Below, one piece after another: positions 38,364 through 47,429 of a DNA stretch of 64,000 nucleotides. The notes beneath the pieces are model-generated. The model saw nothing but the letters and a program-made list of their open reading frames with translations. It ran no database searches and was not told the origin of the DNA. Each line of letters opens with the position of its first letter. Position 1 is the stretch's first letter. The position numbers and the translations under genes are program-made. Source of the DNA: Desulfitobacterium dichloroeliminans LMG P-21439 (GTDB lineage Bacteria > Bacillota > Desulfitobacteriia > Desulfitobacteriales > Desulfitobacteriaceae); contig NC_019903.1 in assembly GCF_000243135.2 (NCBI RefSeq), forward strand, positions 3,510,001-3,574,000, in the 5' to 3' direction.

Positions 38364-38951
38364 CTATCCCAATAACATCCTTATCCCAATAATGACGAGC
38401 ACAAGACCTCCCATGGCCTCTGCTCGTTTTCCTAACCAAGAACCTACATAACGACCAAGCACTAAGCCGCTGCCCATCATCAATCCGGCGACCGTTCCCA
38501 TCACCAATACAGTAATTCCAACCCCGCTATCCACTGTCCCTAAAGAAAATCCAACACTGAGGGCGTCTAAACTCACACTGGCAGCTAAGGCATATAACCC
38601 TACCCCGCTTAAGCATACCCCCGTGGGCAATTGTTGCTGATGTAGAGCCAGTCTTGCTCTAGAAAGAGGAATACACTCCGGCTCCGGCCTCCAGACATGG
38701 AATACCATCCTTCCTCCCAACCATAACAGGACAAGTGCGCCAATTCCTTTCGCTAAATGCCCCAGAAACATCCCCAGAGTTTGACCCAAGAGCAGACCTC
38801 CTAAAGGCATGAACACATGAAAGACTGCTACCATCAAGGAAAGACGAAGAGTCATACGTTTCCCTACACCTACTAAGCCGATGGCTAAGGCCAAACTAAA
38901 GGCGTCCGCTCCTAAAGCCACAGAAAGTGCTAAGATCCAGGCAAGATTCAA
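38364..38951 (-). CDS. mntP: Manganese efflux pump MntP
   Basis: A 195-residue inner membrane protein with six hydrophobic segments, exporting Mn2+. The two inverted halves each carry the family motif: ALGADAFSLALA near residue 12 and SVSLDALSVGFSLG near residue 125. TTG start follows AGGAGG by 8 bases. A perfect 11-base inverted repeat (38977-39008) lies just upstream in the leader. Confidence 0.92.
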   Translation of the reverse strand: MNLAWILALSVALGADAFSLALAIGLVGVGKRMTLRLSLMVAVFHVFMPLGGLLLGQTLGMFLGHLAKGIGALVLLWLGGRMVFHVWRPEPECIPLSRARLALHQQQLPTGVCLSGVGLYALAASVSLDALSVGFSLGTVDSGVGITVLVMGTVAGLMMGSGLVLGRYVGSWLGKRAEAMGGLVLVIIGIRMLLG

Positions 38952-38976
38952 TCCCCACTCCTCCTATTCGAGGTAT

Positions 38977-39008
38977 ATAGAATACAATACGGCGTCTTTG
39001 TATTCTAT
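38977..39008 (-). promoter_or_regulatory. Perfect inverted repeat in mntP leader
   Basis: ATAGAATACAA pairs with TTGTATTCTAT, 11 of 11 positions, around a 10-base loop. It lies about 25 bases upstream of the mntP start codon and does not match the MntR box or the yybP-ykoY riboswitch as I know them. Confidence 0.5.
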
Positions 39009-39048
39009 GCTTGAGGGTGTGCTTACATGAATGATGAGATTTTGTCTC

Positions 39049-39320
39049 TAGGATCTTACTATACACGTTTGTGGGGGTAGGCTTCTCCAGGATTTTGCTA
39101 TACACGTTCGCTCAGAAAGCTGCGCTCACCCGTTCTAATCGCTCAAGCTCTCCGCTGCAAGCTTTTCGTGAAGAACGGGTAGCTGCTCGCTTTGAAGTCG
39201 CTCTCTTCGGTATATCAAAATCCTTGGGTCAGGCTTCTATATTGGACCCATGCCCCGGTCTGCAAGTATCGCTGCCCCGGAGCTACTGAGTGAGTGTTGT
39301 GCGTAAAGCTGCACGAACCC
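39049..39320 (+). repeat. Intergenic repeat element, copy A
   Basis: Two blocks of this stretch recur in reverse orientation near 48.7-49.2 kb. Block A1 (39075-39229) begins TAGGCTTCTCCAGGATTTTG and ends AAATCCTTGGGT. Block A2 (39276-39320) runs from GGAGCTACTGAGTGAGTG to CACGAACCC. Between them are 46 bases of unshared sequence. A short tandem duplicate of the A1 start (GGATCTTACTATACACGTT) lies at 39049. No gene is visible in it. Confidence 0.75.
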
Positions 39321-39342
39321 GAATTTCAGAAAAATCAAAGAC

Positions 39343-40389
39343 CTACACCCGAAGCACTTTCTGCCCCGACGCTTTAATCAACCGATTCATAATAGCAAAG
39401 CCCAGACCCTTATCTGAGACCCCTTCGGCGAGAATAATATCCATACCCTGCTCATCGCAGAGCCTTAAGCCCTCGTAGAGGTTACCGGCAACCTCTGCGG
39501 GATTATTCTCAGAACCCAAGACGTAAAGCAAGTCAGGCAATTGGTAGTGGAGCCCCGCTGCGCTCTCTAATGTGCAGAGGATTCCTACCTTCTTCAGACG
39601 GGATTGTCCTTTGCGAATCTCCTCAACCATCTTGCGAATAACTTTTGCTCGTTCGCCAATGAGAAGGGTTAAGTCCCCTTTTGGGGCATAATGACGATAT
39701 TTCATACCGGGAGCCTTGGGGGCCTGTTGCTCGGAGGGATGATCGATTGCTACTTCCCCCAGCACCTCTTCCAGTTGCTCCTTAGTAACTCCTCCGGGAC
39801 GAAGAATGATGGGCACTTCTCCGGTTAAATCCAAGACAGTGGATTCCACTCCCACCGAACATGCTCCGGCGTCCAGGATCAAGGGGATCTTGCCTTTTAA
39901 ATCCTTCCAAACATGACTTCCCTTGGTAGGGCTGGGTTTGCCGGAAAGGTTAGCACTGGGAGCCGCGATCGGGACTCCAGCTTCCTGAATCAACTGTAAG
40001 GCTACGGGATGGTTTGGCATACGAATACCCACGGTACCTAATCCGCCACTTACCACATCCGGCACTAAATCAGTCTTCTCTAACACAAGGGTTAAAGGGC
40101 CCGGCCAAAACTGTTCCGCACAGAGGGCAGCTTGTGGAGTCCAGTGTCCTGTTAACTTTTTGGCCATATCCAAATCTGAGATATGGGCAATGAGAGGATT
40201 ATCTTGGGGTCTGCCCTTGACTCGGAAAATCTCCTGACAAGCCTCTGCATCAATGGCGTTGGCCCCTAAGCCATACACCGTCTCAGTGGGTAAAGCGACC
40301 AATTTCCCCTCACGTATCAGCTTTGCTCCCTCTTGAATCCATTCATATTCAGGTTTTTGAGCATCGATAGTGACTCGTTTTGTTTCCAT
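39343..40389 (-). CDS. ywlC: L-threonylcarbamoyladenylate synthase (Sua5 type)
   Basis: Makes threonylcarbamoyl-AMP for the t6A37 modification of ANN-decoding tRNAs. The 348-residue product has the YrdC domain (about residues 15-205: LVALPTETVYGLGANA, KGRPQDNPLIAHI, SANLSGKPSPT) followed by the Sua5 C-terminal domain (about 240-345). The longer Sua5 form is usual in Firmicutes. It overlaps prmC by one base. Confidence 0.95.
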   Translation of the reverse strand: METKRVTIDAQKPEYEWIQEGAKLIREGKLVALPTETVYGLGANAIDAEACQEIFRVKGRPQDNPLIAHISDLDMAKKLTGHWTPQAALCAEQFWPGPLTLVLEKTDLVPDVVSGGLGTVGIRMPNHPVALQLIQEAGVPIAAPSANLSGKPSPTKGSHVWKDLKGKIPLILDAGACSVGVESTVLDLTGEVPIILRPGGVTKEQLEEVLGEVAIDHPSEQQAPKAPGMKYRHYAPKGDLTLLIGERAKVIRKMVEEIRKGQSRLKKVGILCTLESAAGLHYQLPDLLYVLGSENNPAEVAGNLYEGLRLCDEQGMDIILAEGVSDKGLGFAIMNRLIKASGQKVLRV

Positions 40390-41240
40390 TATTCACACCT
40401 CGCGAAAACTACCCGATCTCTCCCGCCTAAATCTTGAAAAACCTCAGTAGTGAGACCCAGTTCTTGAAGAAATCGTGTGACCGGTACACTCTGCTGCCAC
40501 CCGATTTCCACTATGATCCTTCCACTGGCTTTAAGCAAAGCGGGTGCTTCTCTAGCCAGTTCCCGATAAAAATCCAAACCATCCACACCCCCAAGAAAGG
40601 CCATCCTCGGTTCTTCGGCAATCTCCGGGGCGAGTTCAGTATATTCGCCTTCGGCAATATAGGGGGGATTACTAATGATGATATCCCAGCTTTGGCCACG
40701 AATCGGGGCCAGAAAATCTCCCTCTCGCCACTCGACCCGAACCCCAAGCCGTTCACTATTTAGGCGAGCCACGGCAAGTGCATTAGGCGATAGATCCGTT
40801 CCCACAACTCGAGCCTCAGGCCAATAATGAGCAACACTAATAGCCAAAGCACCGCTACCCGTACAAAGGTCGACGATAGCAGGAGGGCTTCCATCCTTAG
40901 TGGGGCTCCACGCTCTTTTTAATTCTAGAACCTTTTCCACTAGAATCTCGCTATCTGCTCTAGGGATAAGAACTCTTTTATCCACATAAAAATCAAGCCC
41001 CATAAATTCCTGGTGCCTTAGAATATACTGGAGAGGCTCTCGCTTGACCCGGCGTTCGATGACTTGGGCAAAGGCAACCTCTTGGTCAGGAGCAAGCAAT
41101 TGGTCTCTACCCAGATAAAGTTGTTCACGCCTTAGCTTAAGAATATACCCAAGCAGGAGATCCGCATCCCAGCGCGGATTTTCCACTTGGGCCAGCTTTA
41201 ATTCTTGCTCTCCCCATAAAAGGGCATCAACGATACGCAT
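40389..41240 (-). CDS. prmC: Release factor glutamine methyltransferase
   Basis: Methylates the Gln of the GGQ motif in release factors with SAM. The 283-residue product has an N-terminal helical domain, the SAM motif VDLCTGSGALAISVA and the catalytic NPPY in IISNPPYIAEGEY. It overlaps prfA, its substrate gene, by one base, and the pair is one unit with ywlC. Confidence 0.97.
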   Translation of the reverse strand: MRIVDALLWGEQELKLAQVENPRWDADLLLGYILKLRREQLYLGRDQLLAPDQEVAFAQVIERRVKREPLQYILRHQEFMGLDFYVDKRVLIPRADSEILVEKVLELKRAWSPTKDGSPPAIVDLCTGSGALAISVAHYWPEARVVGTDLSPNALAVARLNSERLGVRVEWREGDFLAPIRGQSWDIIISNPPYIAEGEYTELAPEIAEEPRMAFLGGVDGLDFYRELAREAPALLKASGRIIVEIGWQQSVPVTRFLQELGLTTEVFQDLGGRDRVVFARCE

Positions 41241-42307
41241 TATGCCTCCGCTTTAAGTCGCTCAGCTTGATCTGTAGTTATTAATGCATTGATTACATCA
41301 TCGAGCTCACCTAACAAAATTGCATCGAGTCGATGAAGAGTCAAGCCAATGCGATGGTCTGTTACCCTGCCTTGTGGAAAGTTATAGGTCCGGATTCGCT
41401 CACTACGATCGCCCGTCCCAACTTGACTGCGACGCTCGCTGGCCAATTCTCCTACGGCCTCTTCCTGAGCCCGTTCCAGTACCCGTGCCCGCAAAACCCG
41501 CAGGGCCTTTTCTTTATTTTTCAACTGAGATTTCTCATCTTGGCAAGACACCACGGTACCTGTCGGAATATGGGTAATCCGTACCGCCGACTGAGTAGTA
41601 TTAACTGATTGCCCTCCCGGGCCGCTGGAGCAAAAAATATCAATCCGTAAATCATTAGGGTTGATCTGGACATCCACATCTTCTGCCTCGGGGAGTACTG
41701 CCACTGTTGTCGTCGAGGTATGAATGCGCCCACCGGATTCTGTGGCGGGGACCCGCTGCACCCGATGAACACCACTTTCGAACTTTAGCTTGCTATAAGC
41801 TCCCTGGCCTTCTACAAGAAAGATAATTTCCTTGAAGCCACCGATATCCGTATAGCTGGCGCTAAGCAGTTCTGTCCGCCATCCTTGACCTTCGGCATAT
41901 TTCGTGTACATTCTATAAAGATCTCCAGCGAAGAGTGCTGCTTCTTCTCCACCCGCACCGGCACGGATTTCCATAATGACGTTTTTATCGTCATTGGGAT
42001 CCTTAGGCAGGAGCAAAACCCGCATCTCCTCAGCCAGTACATCCCGTTTTTCTGTCAATTCCTCAAGTTCAAGCTCAGCCATTTCTTTGAATTCGGGATC
42101 TAATTTCTCTTGAAGAAGACTTTGCGTCTCTTCGAGATTCTTAACCACCGTGCTATACTCACGAAAGGTTTCCACAATATCCGTCATACCCGACTGGGCT
42201 TTGGCATACTTCTGCCACTCTTCTTGTCTGGCAATGACCTCAGGATCGCTTAAGAGCTGAGTCAGCTCATCGTAGCGCCTTTCAATTTCAACTAATTTAT
42301 TTTGCAT
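41240..42307 (-). CDS. prfA: Peptide chain release factor 1
   Basis: Ends translation at UAA and UAG. The 355-residue product has the GGQ motif in [16 protein letters not shown] and the anticodon-like PAT tripeptide in [14 protein letters not shown], which distinguishes RF1 from RF2 (SPF). Coupled to prmC by a one-base overlap. Confidence 0.98.
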   Translation of the reverse strand: MQNKLVEIERRYDELTQLLSDPEVIARQEEWQKYAKAQSGMTDIVETFREYSTVVKNLEETQSLLQEKLDPEFKEMAELELEELTEKRDVLAEEMRVLLLPKDPNDDKNVIMEIRAGAGGEEAALFAGDLYRMYTKYAEGQGWRTELLSASYTDIGGFKEIIFLVEGQGAYSKLKFESGVHRVQRVPATESGGRIHTSTTTVAVLPEAEDVDVQINPNDLRIDIFCSSGPGGQSVNTTQSAVRITHIPTGTVVSCQDEKSQLKNKEKALRVLRARVLERAQEEAVGELASERRSQVGTGDRSERIRTYNFPQGRVTDHRIGLTLHRLDAILLGELDDVINALITTDQAERLKAEA

Positions 42308-42382
42308 CTTTCACACCTCAAGCGAGCTAGAATAGTTCTGAACGAATAACCTTGCCATTATTCAGGAATGACATAGTCAAAG

Positions 42383-42405
42383 AAAAAGCAGAGCATGCGC
42401 TCTGC
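42383..42405 (-). terminator. Rho-independent terminator of rpmE
   Basis: GCAGAGC pairs with GCTCTGC around ATGC, followed on the minus strand by TTTTTCTTT. A second hairpin (CAACGACC/GGTCGTTG at 42417-42435) lies between it and the rpmE stop. Confidence 0.85.
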
Positions 42406-42416
42406 CTTTCTTTTAG

Positions 42417-42435
42417 CAACGACCGCAGGTCGTTG
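42417..42435 (-). terminator. Second hairpin after rpmE
   Basis: An 8-base perfect stem with a 3-base loop 6 bases after the rpmE stop. It has no long T run; it may protect the 3' end or assist the adjacent terminator. Confidence 0.5.
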
Positions 42436-42441
42436 TTCATA

Positions 42442-42639
42442 TTACATTCCGTATTTTTTCTTAAAGCGGTCCACTCGTCCACCAGTATCTACAAAACGTT
42501 GAACACCGGTATAGAAGGGATGGCATTTAGAACAAATTTCCACCTTAATGTCTTTCTTAGTGCTGCCAGTTGGAATTACTTCGCCGCATACACAAGTGAT
42601 AGTGGTTTGTTCATATTTAGGGTGTGTCTTTTCTTTCAT
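42442..42639 (-). CDS. rpmE: 50S ribosomal protein L31
   Basis: Bridges the large and small subunits. The 65-residue product has the zinc-ligand pairs CVC and CSKC ([27 protein letters not shown]), so it is the zinc-containing C+ form. The ATG at 42639 follows AAGGTGAC; the longer frame has no suitable site. It is upstream of prfA as in many Firmicutes, but is separated from it by a terminator. Confidence 0.97.
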   Translation of the reverse strand: MKEKTHPKYEQTTITCVCGEVIPTGSTKKDIKVEICSKCHPFYTGVQRFVDTGGRVDRFKKKYGM

Positions 42640-42759
42640 GTCGTCACCTTCTTTCCCAACCGAGTCGTCAACTCTGAACATTGTAACACAACGACTTCAT
42701 GCAGGTCAATATATAATTAATGAATAGAACCTTATCCTGAAAAATTTTTTTTAGTTACC

Positions 42760-43473
42760 TTAGCTCATTGGAGGGAGATAAGGCAGAGGATCAATAGCTT
42801 TTCCCTGAAGTCGTATCTCAAAGTGGAGATGGGGACCGGTACTTCTTCCCGTATCTCCGGAAATAGCTATAGCCTCACCCTGCTCGACCCAGTCACCGGG
42901 CTCAACCAGCAGTTTTTGATTGTGCGCATAGAGACTCTGTACACCATTGCCGTGATCCAGAAGTACTGTGAAACCATAGATATCCATCCATCGCGCCTTG
43001 ACCACTTTACCTTCCCGAGCAGCTAAAACATCTGTGCCATGAGGAATAGCTAAATCAATGCCGTGATGAAATTCTCCATTTCGCCAGCCATAATCCGAGC
43101 TAATACGAGCGTGGACTGGCCAGTTCCAAATCCGATGGGTCCCACGTGAAAGGGCTTCGAACGCCGCCGGAGTCTCAATAATATCTACTGTTGAATTCCT
43201 GCCGGCCTGTTCTCGAATGGTCACAGTAGCACCTGGTTTTAAGCTAACCGCTTGGTTGTCCAACCGAATCTGCTGGGCTGTCGTTTGATACTTCTTCGCT
43301 AAGTCTTCAATAGTCTGTCCTTCTTGCAACGTGACGATAGAAAATTGAACCACCGTACTTTCTTCTTGGCAATATCCAATAGAAATCCCGGCATTGATCC
43401 AGAAACTGCACACAAGTAATAGGGCACACCCTTTAAACAAGAATCCCCCTCGCTTGTGTTTACTTATGTTCAT
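42760..43473 (-). CDS. M23 peptidase with LysM-like domain
   Basis: A secreted or anchored LytM endopeptidase of 237 residues. An N-terminal hydrophobic stretch (about residues 12-35) serves as signal or anchor. A LysM-like segment follows (about 45-90, VTLQEGQTIEDLAKKYQTTAQ). The M23 domain (about 120-230) keeps the zinc ligands in HHGIDLA and HLHFEIR. Next to rpmE and glpX it has no obvious partner; wall turnover, perhaps in sporulation, is the general role. Confidence 0.9.
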   Translation of the reverse strand: MNISKHKRGGFLFKGCALLLVCSFWINAGISIGYCQEESTVVQFSIVTLQEGQTIEDLAKKYQTTAQQIRLDNQAVSLKPGATVTIREQAGRNSTVDIIETPAAFEALSRGTHRIWNWPVHARISSDYGWRNGEFHHGIDLAIPHGTDVLAAREGKVVKARWMDIYGFTVLLDHGNGVQSLYAHNQKLLVEPGDWVEQGEAIAISGDTGRSTGPHLHFEIRLQGKAIDPLPYLPPMS

Positions 43474-43525
43474 CTTTATGAAACCACCTCAATGGTAGTC
43501 TCTCCTATGATAAGGAAAAAAATAC

Positions 43526-44518
43526 CTAGATAACACCCTTCATGGCATAAGCAGGCTTCTTGTCGAAGCTATGCCGCGCTTCAATAAAGCGAACCGTACC
43601 GGTTTTGCCCCGCATCACGACCGTATGTGTCAGAGCGCCTTGGGCTGTAAAGTGCACCCCTTTCAATAAAGGCCCTTCCGTAATGCCCGTAGCTGCAAAG
43701 AATACATCATCGGAGCAAACCAAATCATTCATGGTTAATAATTTACTTACATCCAAAATGCCTAGGCTTTTCGCGCGCAGGACATCAGCATCATTCTCCG
43801 GCCAAAGCCTTCCTTGCATTTCGCCACCTAAACAACGCAAAGCAGCGGCAGCCAGCACCCCTTCAGGTGCTCCGCCAACTCCCATCATTATATCTATCCC
43901 GGTACCTTCAATCGCACAGGCGACGGCAGGTGAAACATCTCCGTCCGTAATCAAACGAATGCGCGCTCCTGCTTCTCGCACCTCATGAATAATCTTGTCA
44001 TGCCGAGGGCGATCCATGATTACGACCGTAAGATCATCCATGCTTTTTCCTAAGGCTTGGGCCACACTGCGCAAGTTATCCTGCACGGAAGCATCTAAGT
44101 GAATCTTGCCCTTGGCTTGAGGGCCTACAGCAATCTTGTCCATATACATATCCGGTGCATGCAAAAGACCGCCTTTTTTCGCTATCGCTACCACAGCAAT
44201 CGCACCAGCGAGACCTTTAGCCACAATATTTGTACCCTCGAGCGGATCTACCGCCACGTCTAACTCAGGAGGTTCCCCACTTCCCACTTTTTCACCGATG
44301 TAGAGCATAGGCGCTTCATCCATTTCTCCTTCGCCGATGACTACCGTTCCACTCATACGGATTGTGTCAAAAACGGATCGCATGGCTTGTACAGCAGCAT
44401 CGTCAGCAGCCTCTTTGTTACCACGTCCAACCCAACGAGCTGAAGCTAAAGCCGCTGCCTCCGTCACCCGAGCAAATTCCATGGTAAGCTCACGTTCCAT
44501 AGTTAAATCTTTATCCAT
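43526..44518 (-). CDS. glpX: Fructose-1,6-bisphosphatase class II
   Basis: Hydrolyses fructose-1,6-bisphosphate in gluconeogenesis. The 330-residue product has the metal site [12 protein letters not shown], the phosphatase block [12 protein letters not shown], and [20 protein letters not shown]. It lies downstream of the transaldolase and aldolase genes after a terminator, so the neighbourhood is one of sugar phosphate metabolism. Confidence 0.97.
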   Translation of the reverse strand: MDKDLTMERELTMEFARVTEAAALASARWVGRGNKEAADDAAVQAMRSVFDTIRMSGTVVIGEGEMDEAPMLYIGEKVGSGEPPELDVAVDPLEGTNIVAKGLAGAIAVVAIAKKGGLLHAPDMYMDKIAVGPQAKGKIHLDASVQDNLRSVAQALGKSMDDLTVVIMDRPRHDKIIHEVREAGARIRLITDGDVSPAVACAIEGTGIDIMMGVGGAPEGVLAAAALRCLGGEMQGRLWPENDADVLRAKSLGILDVSKLLTMNDLVCSDDVFFAATGITEGPLLKGVHFTAQGALTHTVVMRGKTGTVRFIEARHSFDKKPAYAMKGVI

Positions 44519-44673
44519 GATGATCCCTCCAATAGTATTATCTTTAAACTTTCACAATCTCAAAGATGTGCCTAAGCGTGGTCGCCCATTGATTCATTTA
44601 ATGCATTAGCACCAAATGTATTGTCCCATACTTTTTTTGGGGATGCAAGGCAGGATGCCGGAACTCAGAAAGA

Positions 44674-44710
44674 AAAGCTCTTTCAGTCGAAAATCGTCTG
44701 TCAGAGCTTT
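44674..44710 (-). terminator. Terminator of the fba-tal operon
   Basis: AAAGCTCT pairs with AGAGCTTT, and the enclosed CAG-x-CGA pairs with TCG-x-CTG. On the minus strand TTTTCTTTC follows. It lies about 20 bases after the transaldolase stop. Confidence 0.75.
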
Positions 44711-44730
44711 ACCAATCCATAATCAACATT

Positions 44731-45372
44731 TTACTTTAATTTCTGCCAATCGGCTAAAAACTTATCGATTCCGGCCTCAGTTAAAGGATGCTTGAAGAGT
44801 TGGCGCAATACTTTAAAGGGTACTGTCGCGTAATCCGCGCCCAGCCTGGCCGCTTCCGTGACATGCACGGGGTTACGGATACTGGCAGCAATCACTTTGG
44901 TCTCCAAACCATGAACTCCAAAAATCTCGCAAATATCATCAAGCAGGAGGAGACCATTTTCACCAATGTCATCCAGCCTGCCCAAGAAAGGGCTTACATA
45001 AGTAGCTCCTGCCCGTGCGGCTAACAAGGCCTGAACTGCTGAAAAGATCAAGGTCACGTTGGTTTTAATCCCTTCGGCGCTTAGAATCTTCACTGCTTTG
45101 AGGCCATCCTCTGTCATTGGAATCTTAACCACAATATGAGGATGCATAGCGGCAAGTTCCCGAGCTTCAGTCAGCATTCCGGTCGTATCTAAAGCGATAA
45201 CCTCAGCACTGATCGGGCCATCGACGATTTCGATTAGCTCCTCTAATAGCTGATGGAAACCTCTTCCTTCTTTAGCCACCAAGCTGGGATTCGTCGTAAT
45301 TCCAGCGATAACTCCCATATTCCAGGCTTGCTTAATCTCCTCTGGATTGGCTGAGTCTAATAAAAATTCCAT
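44731..45372 (-). CDS. tal: Transaldolase-like (TalC/FSA family)
   Basis: Class I aldolase fold of the short transaldolase group. The 213-residue product begins [20 protein letters not shown] and has [12 protein letters not shown], the Schiff-base Lys in [12 protein letters not shown], and [12 protein letters not shown]. Length and motifs fit the Bacillus YwjH type, which acts as transaldolase in the pentose phosphate path; fructose-6-phosphate aldolase is the alternative. It follows fba by 11 bases. Confidence 0.93.
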   Translation of the reverse strand: MEFLLDSANPEEIKQAWNMGVIAGITTNPSLVAKEGRGFHQLLEELIEIVDGPISAEVIALDTTGMLTEARELAAMHPHIVVKIPMTEDGLKAVKILSAEGIKTNVTLIFSAVQALLAARAGATYVSPFLGRLDDIGENGLLLLDDICEIFGVHGLETKVIAASIRNPVHVTEAARLGADYATVPFKVLRQLFKHPLTEAGIDKFLADWQKLK

Positions 45373-45383
45373 TTTTGTCCTCC

Positions 45384-46238
45384 TTAGGCTTTTCCGCTGC
45401 TCCCGAAAAGGCGGATCTTTTCACGGATAATCTCAATGGTCGCTTCACGAGCCGGTCCCAGCATTTTCCTAGGGTCAATCTCGCGTGGATTATCAGTCAT
45501 GGCCTTGCGGGCTGCCGTAACAAAAGCCTCCCGAATGTTGGTGTCGATATTGACTTTACAGACACCAAGAGAGATTGCTCTTTGAATGGCCTCATCCGGA
45601 ACCCCCGACGAACCATGCAAAACAATGGGGGCGTTGACCCGCTTACGGATTTCTGCAAGACGATCAAAATCAAGCTGTGGGACCCCTTTATACTGTCCAT
45701 GGGCAGTTCCGATAGCAATGGCTAGGGCATCGACTGCGGTCTCCTTCACAAAACGTTCAGCCTCATTGGGATCGGTAAAGAGGGCCTCCTTTTCACTGAC
45801 GGTAATATCGTCTTCTGTTCCCCCAATCTTACCCAGCTCTGCCTCTACAGAGACTCCTAAGGGGCGAACCGCTTCGATAACTTTATTGGTTAGGGCGATG
45901 TTCTCCTCAAGAGAGAGCTTTGAGCCGTCAATCATCACTGAGGTAAACTGATTTCTTACGCAACTCATCACTTGTGCAAAGCTGGTACCATGATCAAGAT
46001 GAAGGGCTACCGGCACACTGGCTTTCTCAGCTGCCAAGCTGGTCATTGCTGCTATATATTCAATCCCCGCGTATTTAATGGCGCCTTGACTTGCCTGAAC
46101 GATGACAGGGGATTTTTCTGCTTCTGCCGCACCGACAATAGCTTGAACAATTTCCATATTGTTACAATTAAATGCCCCCACCGCATAATGACCCCTTTGA
46201 GCTTCCTGCAGCAGCTCAGCCATAGATACCAAACTCAT
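45384..46238 (-). CDS. fba: Class II fructose-bisphosphate aldolase
   Basis: Zinc-dependent cleavage of fructose-1,6-bisphosphate. The 284-residue product has the zinc ligands HLDHGTS, the [12 protein letters not shown] loop, [11 protein letters not shown] and [12 protein letters not shown]. It lies between a Cys-rich unknown gene and the transaldolase gene, with short spacing (2 and 11 bases), so all three form one operon. The spo0F-fba-tal order is as in B. subtilis. Confidence 0.96.
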   Translation of the reverse strand: MSLVSMAELLQEAQRGHYAVGAFNCNNMEIVQAIVGAAEAEKSPVIVQASQGAIKYAGIEYIAAMTSLAAEKASVPVALHLDHGTSFAQVMSCVRNQFTSVMIDGSKLSLEENIALTNKVIEAVRPLGVSVEAELGKIGGTEDDITVSEKEALFTDPNEAERFVKETAVDALAIAIGTAHGQYKGVPQLDFDRLAEIRKRVNAPIVLHGSSGVPDEAIQRAISLGVCKVNIDTNIREAFVTAARKAMTDNPREIDPRKMLGPAREATIEIIREKIRLFGSSGKA

Positions 46239-46240
46239 CC

Positions 46241-46921
46241 TTATTCCTCCTCAATTGCCTTACAAAAGCGTCCATGCTGTGTACAATTCAGCAATACGGT
46301 TTTATTTTCGTCCAAATTGACCGATGTCATTCCCTCAAAAATACGAATGTTTTCAGCATTCTCTCCATAGATTACGCCAACCGCTTCACAAATATCACAA
46401 TAAAGCTCAATTCGGTCCGGCAAAAGTTCAAAGGTTAGATTATGGTTGCCGCATTGACAACCTAAAGCTCCATCCTTGGCTAAGCAATGGAGATGATCTA
46501 GCAGTTTTAACATGACTTCCGGATTCTCAAACTCATCTTCATATCCTAATTCTGAGGCAAGCTCAGCAATGGACTTTTCGCGTTCCTGGCAGGCTTGGGC
46601 CACCTTTTGCTTGGGACCGATAAACCCTGCCGATGCCTCTACTTCTGGGCACACTAATGCCAAAGCATTCTTACCCCAGCAAGCTCCGCGTTTGAGGCGA
46701 AGATAGTGAACCTGACCGCAAAAAGCGCAATTAAAAGATGTATTAAAATGTTTGCGGTCTCTTGTTGCCACGGATATCAAGGATTCACCGCAACGGCAAT
46801 ATAAATTTACCCGTCCCTTTCCGGAAAACGCAAAAAGAGAAAGGCCGTGAAACTCTAATTCTCCACATTGAGGGCACTGTATAGCTACGGATGTATGGGT
46901 CGTCAGGATCAATTTTCCCAC
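46241..46921 (-). CDS. Cys-rich protein of unknown function
   Basis: I do not recognise the 226-residue product. It holds several possible zinc-binding pairs: CPQCGELEF near the N-terminus, CRCGES, CAFCGQVHYL, a C-x-C in CQCGNHNLTFEL and CDICEAVGVI, with His pairs between, so it looks like two or three zinc-ribbon modules around a helical middle (KVAQACQEREKSIAELASEL). No membrane span or signal. GTG at 46921 has GAGGT 8 bases upstream; a TTG nine bases later is also possible. Its stop lies 2 bases before the fba start, so it is translated in close linkage with aldolase. Confidence 0.75.
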   Translation of the reverse strand: MGKLILTTHTSVAIQCPQCGELEFHGLSLFAFSGKGRVNLYCRCGESLISVATRDRKHFNTSFNCAFCGQVHYLRLKRGACWGKNALALVCPEVEASAGFIGPKQKVAQACQEREKSIAELASELGYEDEFENPEVMLKLLDHLHCLAKDGALGCQCGNHNLTFELLPDRIELYCDICEAVGVIYGENAENIRIFEGMTSVNLDENKTVLLNCTQHGRFCKAIEEE

Positions 46922-46981
46922 CTCTTTCTACCTCGAAACTATACTTCGGCAAGTAGAGGGGTTTTTCCTCCATCCTCAATT

Positions 46982-47027
46982 CAAAAAAATAAGAGACAGT
47001 CGCTACAATACTTTCTGCGGTGTCTCT
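46982..47027 (-). terminator. Terminator of alr-spo0F
   Basis: AGAGACA (46992-46998) pairs with TGTCTCT (47021-47027). On the minus strand TTATTTTTTT follows. It lies 14 bases after the spo0F stop. Confidence 0.75.
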
Positions 47028-47040
47028 AGATCAACTTAGT

Positions 47041-47397
47041 CTATTGAAGAATTTGACGGACGTAATCACGTAACTCGAAAAGATCGAAAGGCTTGCTAAT
47101 ATAACACTTCACCCCTTGTTCCTGAGCCCTCTCCATGGTTTGAAGATCTCCATAGGCTGTCATCATAATCACTTGAACCTCTTTATTAAACATCCTAATC
47201 TCTTTTAGTGTGTCAATACCATTCATTTCTGGCATCTTCATATCCATAATTATCAATTCCGGTTGGAAATCCTCGAGCAAATGAAGCGCTTCATTGCCGT
47301 TTTCAGCCATCTTTACACGATGACCTTCTTCCTTGAAGGCTTCAAAAAGAAGTCGGCGAATCCCCATCTGATCATCTACAACGAGTATGTTGGCCAT
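47041..47397 (-). CDS. spo0F: Response regulator Spo0F
   Basis: Single-domain phosphorelay receiver of sporulation initiation. The 118-residue product has the acidic pair at D8/D9, phosphoacceptor D52 in IIMDMKMPEMNG, T80 in MMTAYGD and K102 in ISKPFD, and resembles B. subtilis Spo0F along its whole length, including VDDQMGIRRLL. In many clostridia the phosphorelay is absent, while some Peptococcaceae keep it. Its stop and the fba operon are separated by a terminator. It lies 32 bases after alr and probably shares its transcript. Confidence 0.88.
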   Translation of the reverse strand: MANILVVDDQMGIRRLLFEAFKEEGHRVKMAENGNEALHLLEDFQPELIIMDMKMPEMNGIDTLKEIRMFNKEVQVIMMTAYGDLQTMERAQEQGVKCYISKPFDLFELRDYVRQILQ

Positions 47398-47429
47398 ATA
47401 TTACCATCTCCTTCCGCCAATAATTATGG

